Origin: a virus
DNA: 24,312 nt
Reading direction: 5' to 3' (one strand)
Virus record (IMG/VR): IMGVR_UViG_3300043464_000049
Location: 1-24,312 of that record
The notes beneath the pieces were generated by a model, which did no database searches, had not been told where the DNA came from, and saw nothing but the letters and a program-made list of their open reading frames with translations. The position numbers were made by a program, and so were the translations under genes. Shown here in pieces: positions 20,663 to 24,312 of the stretch (position 1 is its first letter; every line of letters starts with the position of its first letter).

Positions 20663-22552
20663 TTAGATCTCGCAGTGGCCTGCAACACAGGCTAATGTTT
20701 GAGCACCTTCGACATTATCATCCTTCTCGCTAAGTAGATTCCAGTCAATGTGTGCAGGCATCTTCGATAGCAGTTCCTCATAGGCCTCTTTAGAGCATTC
20801 CTCATACGGCGCTTGCCTATAAGTACCGCCATCCCAAGGCAGGAAAGACACACCAGAAACCTCATCAAAGTGTCGCCATACCCATGCGCCAACATCCATC
20901 CACTCATCTTCTTTGACACTAATGGTCACTGACGGCTTATGTTCGCACCAGTGGCGCTGATACATCAACCAAAGATCGAGGTGCTGCAATGCTGTTAGAT
21001 CGTCACGCAACCGTGCTCCTTCTGGAGCCTTCATCGGAAATGAGAAGACTACTGTGCTGTCTGGTCGCATTACGCAATCTTCTGCAGGCACGCCAGCAAC
21101 AGTCAGGAATGTTGAGAGAGGATCTTTCTTATCTCCACGAACACGGCGTATGTAATAGCTACTATGTCGAGCATGAATACCAGAGGCAGAATCAACAAGT
21201 TGAGACACAGTGCCGCTAGGCTTGACACAAGTGATAGCAGTAGACCTAGGGATGCCCAGACTATCTGCAAACTCAGAATTGGCATCAATGGCGATGCTTC
21301 GTAGCTGTTTAAGATTTTCCGCAGTGCTTTCACAAACCTCTCCCATCCAGTGATTATCTAAGATACCTGTTAGGCTAACACCTAAGAGGCGCTCATCTTC
21401 TGTGTTCTTCTGCCAAATCTTCCGCAGATACGGGAAGTGTGTCAGCGTAGACTGGAATGTACCTAAGATAGTGGCAATGCGTACCTTGCGTGCCAACGAC
21501 TCTACAGTGTCCTCTGCTCTGACCACGACTTCTGTGAGGTTACAAAACTGGTAGGGTCGTAGTATGATTTCGCTACAGGGGTTAGTACCGAAGTCATAAT
21601 TCGAATCACGCCTTCCGTTCTTTGCAGCTTGACTCTTACTTGCGGCTCGTGAGAAGATTCCACGCTCTCCAGAATGACTGTTGTATAGGCTTGTCCATTC
21701 TTGTAAAAACTGTCCAATATCTGGTTTAGTTGTGTAAGTTGCTGAGTTGTTAGCGAGTGCTCGTTGTCCATTTTGTTCCCACCAGTTTCCACTTTTGGCG
21801 CTCCTCATCCTATCGTCTTCTAAGTCTGACAAAGAGATCATTGCTGATCTTCGTACCCCACCCACAACAACAACTTCCCCGATCTTGCAGAGAATATCAT
21901 GACATTCGAGTGATGTAAGTTTCCTACCTGCGGCTGCTCTAAATTTGGCAGTAGTGAATTTAAAAAGTTCATCCAGAGGTCCTGGTCCAGAGGCACGTCC
22001 TCCAAAGGTTTTGAGTCTGGCTCCTGCAGGTCTAATTCTGGAAAGGTCGTACCTTGCCACTTCCCCAGAGTATAGTAAAGCGATGAGTTGGCGTAATGCC
22101 TTTGCCCATCCTTCTTTCGAATCTGCAACAGAAATAACAGTTTCAGAATCAAACAACTGGTCTGGGACTTCAGGTAATTGATCGACATATTTGTGCTCCA
22201 CAGAAAAGCCTACACCAGTGCCACAGAGTAGGATGTACATGGCCTCATCGAATGCCTTTGGGTCATCGATAGGCAGATAGCTGCAGTTGTAGCCAGCGGT
22301 GTTGTCTCGCTCCAGTGCCTTGCCAGCGGTCATAATAGCACGCATGGATGGCATCACTTCCAAGTTTAGGATAGCGTTTTTGATTTCATCATACAGCGCA
22401 TCAGGCATCTTGTAGTCGTGCTTCTCTTTCAAGTGGTTATCTATGAAAGCACAATACCGAGCCACTGTCTCATTCCAATGCTCACGCCTACCAACATCTG
22501 ACAGAAAACGACTGTAACGGCTTTTAGCAATAAATTCTGAGTAGTTATTCAT
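20663..22552 (-). CDS. nrdJ: Adenosylcobalamin-dependent (class II) ribonucleotide reductase
   Basis: The product is 629 aa. It reduces ribonucleotides to deoxyribonucleotides using a B12-generated thiyl radical and needs no oxygen. Key residues are the NPCSE motif with thiyl Cys C326 and E328, C90 and C337 as the reducible pair, and the C-terminal shuttle pair C622/C627 (ACVAGHCEI). The spacings C326-C337 (11) and C622-C627 (5) equal those of Lactobacillus leichmannii RTPR (C408/C419 and C731/C736), so it belongs to the monomeric type. It is about 110 residues shorter than that enzyme. Other hallmarks are VVVGGVRRSAMISLSD, ANNSATY and CVKPSGTVSQL. The start overlaps the 52-aa gene by 8 bp. 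It supplies dNTPs for phage replication, and activity depends on host or environmental cobalamin. Confidence 0.93.
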   Translation of the reverse strand: MNNYSEFIAKSRYSRFLSDVGRREHWNETVARYCAFIDNHLKEKHDYKMPDALYDEIKNAILNLEVMPSMRAIMTAGKALERDNTAGYNCSYLPIDDPKAFDEAMYILLCGTGVGFSVEHKYVDQLPEVPDQLFDSETVISVADSKEGWAKALRQLIALLYSGEVARYDLSRIRPAGARLKTFGGRASGPGPLDELFKFTTAKFRAAAGRKLTSLECHDILCKIGEVVVVGGVRRSAMISLSDLEDDRMRSAKSGNWWEQNGQRALANNSATYTTKPDIGQFLQEWTSLYNSHSGERGIFSRAASKSQAAKNGRRDSNYDFGTNPCSEIILRPYQFCNLTEVVVRAEDTVESLARKVRIATILGTFQSTLTHFPYLRKIWQKNTEDERLLGVSLTGILDNHWMGEVCESTAENLKQLRSIAIDANSEFADSLGIPRSTAITCVKPSGTVSQLVDSASGIHARHSSYYIRRVRGDKKDPLSTFLTVAGVPAEDCVMRPDSTVVFSFPMKAPEGARLRDDLTALQHLDLWLMYQRHWCEHKPSVTISVKEDEWMDVGAWVWRHFDEVSGVSFLPWDGGTYRQAPYEECSKEAYEELLSKMPAHIDWNLLSEKDDNVEGAQTLACVAGHCEI

Positions 22553-22703
22553 CTAGGTCAATCTCCAATTCATCAAACTTGTTCTCAATCTTATCAGCGA
22601 ATCTCTCTACTATTTCTTCTGACGATATATCTAGCACCTCCAATAGCGTTATTTCATCAAGTCTCGCCATCCTTTCCATTATGTCCCTCAGTGTTAATGA
22701 CAT
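22545..22703 (-). CDS. 52-aa acidic phage protein (easily missed)
   Basis: The minus-strand ATG at 22703-22701 follows AAGGGG by about 5-6 bp and the previous stop by 2 bp. The TAA is at 22547-22545, inside the start of the reductase gene. The protein reads MSLTLRDIMERMARLDEI, then LLEVLDISSEEIVERFADKI, and ends ELEIDLDE. It is fully helical and acidic. I recall this LDE(I/V)TLLE(V/L)LDISSE pattern from many phage early operons. No function is known to me. It could bind a neighbouring enzyme or a host factor. Confidence 0.75.
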   Translation of the reverse strand: MSLTLRDIMERMARLDEITLLEVLDISSEEIVERFADKIENKFDELEIDLDE

Positions 22704-22705
22704 AC

Positions 22706-22963
22706 CTACCCCTTATAATAAATTTCTTTAATCTTATCGTAATTAGCGATTGCAAACTCTAGATAGTGCTGTGCCTTCTTTAAGTCCTCAATGCCGTTCT
22801 TTCTATTGTGCCGCTGCACATACTTTATCACATTACAGAGCCAAGGATCAAGTTCCCAATCTAGGAACACATCCCAAGGCTGGATTGCTGTTTTGTAGTG
22901 GTTGCCTCCTATTTGTTTGCTAGCAATGTACTCGCCTAATGTTTTAGGTTGCTGCTGCGACAT
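22706..22963 (-). CDS. DUF3310 (SaV-like) protein
   Basis: The product is 85 aa. The hallmarks are GGNHYKTAIQPWDVFLDWEL, then NVIKYVQRHNRKNGIEDLKK and AQHYLEFAI, which define the DUF3310 family of small phage proteins. An all-helical fold is predicted. A strong AAGGAG lies 7 bp before the ATG, within the 20-bp overlap with the exonuclease gene. The family is associated with phage nucleotide metabolism by neighbourhood, and the biochemical role is not established. Here it lies between an exonuclease and a ribonucleotide reductase. Confidence 0.9.
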   Translation of the reverse strand: MSQQQPKTLGEYIASKQIGGNHYKTAIQPWDVFLDWELDPWLCNVIKYVQRHNRKNGIEDLKKAQHYLEFAIANYDKIKEIYYKG

Positions 22964-23678
22964 CGGCGTGCTCCTTTATTGCTTTGGTGGATTTGGACCA
23001 GCTTCCACAATTCGTGCATTGGAATCTTTGGAAGGTTCCTGTGGTTGTGTAGGAGAATCCACGTTTTTGCAGTCGATGGCTACCGCAGTTGGGGCAACCG
23101 TCACCTCCGTAGAGGTTATGATTAGGATGAGACTTAATCCAAGGGAGCAGACGATCATAGACTTTCTCCAATAAAACCACATCTTGCTTATTGTACTTCT
23201 CCATTACCTTCCAAGCAACGGGGTCTTTGTTCATGCACTTAACCCAAAGCTGATAGCCTTCGTGCGCTGTCTTTTTACCAAGACCGAGGCGCTGTGCAAT
23301 GTAGTCAAGTTTGTTGCTAGGAAATCGAAACTCTTTACGAACTACTCTTAATAGATCAATCTGCTTGTATGGTGCTGGTGGTGCTAAGTGCTGAAGCAGG
23401 AACTCTTTATTGAGCACTGGGATGTCAAACCGAGTGCCATTGTAATGAACAACTGCATCTGCCTCAGAGATAAGATCGTGGATCTTTCGCAGCATAGTTT
23501 TTGGCTGTGTGTTGTGTACGGAAGAAAACATAATCTCTTTCTTGCCGTGCCACTTAGCAGCCCAACACAGAACATAGGAAGACTCTAACAAATGCTCTGG
23601 ACTAATATACTGATCCCGAAGGCCCCAGATGTGTGCAGTGTTGGGGCTTGTTTCGATGTCTAGCATTAGTAGTTTCAA
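22944..23678 (-). CDS. DEDDy 3'-5' exonuclease with C-terminal zinc ribbon
   Basis: The product is 244 aa. Exo I is LDIET (D7, E9). Exo II is VHYNGTRFDIPVLN (N80, D85). Exo III is YNKQD (Y162, D166), giving the DEDDy set of the RNase H-like fold, as in proofreading exonucleases and YprB-type proteins. A C-terminal zinc ribbon follows, with C195-x2-C198 and C221-x2-C224. The start codon appears to be TTG at 23678, overlapping the upstream TGA by 4 bp (TTGA), with GAGGA about 9 bp before it. The alternative ATG at 23666 would still keep D7 and E9. It probably acts in phage DNA replication, recombination or host DNA breakdown. DNA polymerase is not in the window. Confidence 0.85.
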   Translation of the reverse strand: MKLLMLDIETSPNTAHIWGLRDQYISPEHLLESSYVLCWAAKWHGKKEIMFSSVHNTQPKTMLRKIHDLISEADAVVHYNGTRFDIPVLNKEFLLQHLAPPAPYKQIDLLRVVRKEFRFPSNKLDYIAQRLGLGKKTAHEGYQLWVKCMNKDPVAWKVMEKYNKQDVVLLEKVYDRLLPWIKSHPNHNLYGGDGCPNCGSHRLQKRGFSYTTTGTFQRFQCTNCGSWSKSTKAIKEHADVAAAT

Positions 23679-23956
23679 GATTGCTCTTCCTCAGTGTCGT
23701 CAAACTCTTCCTCTTGTTCGCCGAATGTTTTAAATCCGCAATCGGCATGAAATCCAAAACGATCTTCTACTTGGATCTTTTGTACAACATCGACATAGCC
23801 AGTGCTCTCTAGGAACTTGGCAAACTGATACAACACTGGAACCCAAGTAATAGTATCATCAAACTCGTGCTTTGCTTTGATGGTGGTCCGATCAGGCCAG
23901 CTACCACTATCACCAATGTATTCTATGTCTTCGTATGTAAACTTAAAGGTTTTCAT
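23675..23956 (-). CDS. Small acidic protein between nuclease genes, unknown function
   Basis: The preferred start is ATG 23956, which has AGGAG at 23966-23962 five bases upstream. This gives 93 aa starting MKTFKFTYEDIEYIGDSGSW. An earlier in-frame ATG at 23977 would add seven residues but has no better ribosome-binding site and would deepen the overlap with the upstream gene. The body is alpha/beta, and the last 20 residues are very acidic (EQEEEFDDTEEEQ). It overlaps both neighbours by a few bases. No family was recognised. The charge pattern could mimic DNA or contact a basic partner, which is speculation. Confidence 0.7.
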   Translation of the reverse strand: MKTFKFTYEDIEYIGDSGSWPDRTTIKAKHEFDDTITWVPVLYQFAKFLESTGYVDVVQKIQVEDRFGFHADCGFKTFGEQEEEFDDTEEEQS

Positions 23957-24290
23957 TGCTTCTCCTAAGTAAGTCAAAAAAGTAATTACAGTCTACCACA
24001 ACCAGGGGCTTATCTCTGTTTTGCTTGATGACGAGGACTGGCTCGTATCCTCGACTGTTGTCCTTCGCTTGTTGATAATGTCCATATACAGAGATTGTTG
24101 CTCTGGACTTGCATTCCACACTGATTGGTAGCTTCCGTCTTGCTGCTGGACTAAGAAGCAGGTCTTCCCCCGACACGCCCATGCTAACTGAACGAACATC
24201 ATCAGGCTCCAGACCGAACTTTGCTATTATCAGATCTCTTACGGCTTGCTGCAGCACTCGGCCTTTTGCTTTCGCTGATGATGGCTTCAA
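23943..24290 (-). CDS. PD-(D/E)xK nuclease, Holliday-junction-resolvase-like (start uncertain)
   Basis: The product is at least 115 aa. The core KAKGRVLQQAVRDLI, SMGVSGEDLLLSPAARR and PISVECKSRATISVYGHYQQ gives the nuclease pattern D43-x15-E59-x-K61 with a downstream Gln-containing helix, as in phage endonucleases annotated as resolvases. The end KQNRDKPLVVVDCNYFFDLL is also typical. The start given is TTG 24290, with AAGGA about 8 bp upstream. The frame stays open to the window edge, so the true start may lie further upstream and the gene may be cut by the window. It probably acts on branched or nicked DNA in phage replication or recombination. Confidence 0.8.
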   Translation of the reverse strand: MKPSSAKAKGRVLQQAVRDLIIAKFGLEPDDVRSVSMGVSGEDLLLSPAARRKLPISVECKSRATISVYGHYQQAKDNSRGYEPVLVIKQNRDKPLVVVDCNYFFDLLRRSNENL

Positions 24291-24312
24291 TGTTGATTTC
24301 CTTTCTTGTTTT

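Noticed and set aside
23957-23977. Longer start (ATG 23977) for the small acidic minus-strand gene
   Set aside because: The AGGAG Shine-Dalgarno is inside this extension and points to the ATG at 23956.
1-24312. tRNA genes, CRISPR array, insertion sequence, integrase or attachment site
   Set aside because: No cloverleaf-like sequence, regularly spaced repeat, transposase or recombinase motif was noticed on either strand by reading; no tRNA scan could be run.

Overview
The window is a stretch of a double-stranded DNA tailed-phage genome (or a closely related prophage), most likely of podovirus type. A portal, scaffold, coat, adaptor and nozzle-like set is present. There is no tape-measure protein, sheath, tail tube or baseplate gene. 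Three large proteins placed like T7-type internal virion (ejection) proteins follow the tail genes. No integrase, repressor, tRNA, CRISPR array or insertion sequence was seen. The coenzyme B12-dependent (class II) ribonucleotide reductase and the particular set of small DUF proteins resemble phages of aquatic bacteria, but the host cannot be named from this sequence.

Layout, plus strand, about 1-20,450 (late genes): the tail end of an upstream gene (possibly large terminase), a small acidic protein, portal, two small proteins behind an isolated near-perfect sigma70 promoter, scaffold, major capsid protein, a probable decoration protein between two hairpin terminators, and a 99-aa orphan. Next come three fibre or adhesin genes (including a LamG-SPRY-DUF7483 protein), a fibre-assembly-like protein, a small holin-like membrane protein and three tiny very basic proteins. 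These are followed by the head-tail adaptor, a nozzle-like protein, a 76-aa fibre-motif protein, three probable ejection proteins, a tail-anchored coiled-coil protein, a 3-TM holin and a GH24 endolysin.

Layout, minus strand, about 24,312-20,505 (nucleotide-metabolism genes, convergent with the late genes): a PD-(D/E)xK nuclease, a small acidic protein, a DEDDy exonuclease fused to a zinc ribbon, a DUF3310 protein, a 52-aa protein, class II ribonucleotide reductase and a 40-aa hydrophobic protein. A strong terminator ends the operon, and the genes are tightly packed, with several overlaps.

How it works together: the minus-strand genes would supply dNTPs and process DNA during replication. The plus-strand genes build the head, fibres and short tail, load the ejection proteins, and lyse the cell. 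Three small genes of 40-52 codons (10739-10888, 20539-20661 and 22545-22703) are easily missed by gene callers that apply a length cut-off.

The main points for a second look are: a TTGACA-N17-TGGTATAAT promoter that would start transcription at or next to an ATG (leaderless mRNA); two genes whose shared C-terminal GGTY ending encodes the Shine-Dalgarno of the next gene; a fibre tandem duplication that is nearly identical in protein but rewritten in codons; an endolysin with Cys in place of the usual catalytic Asp; and a cluster of three tiny, strongly basic proteins.
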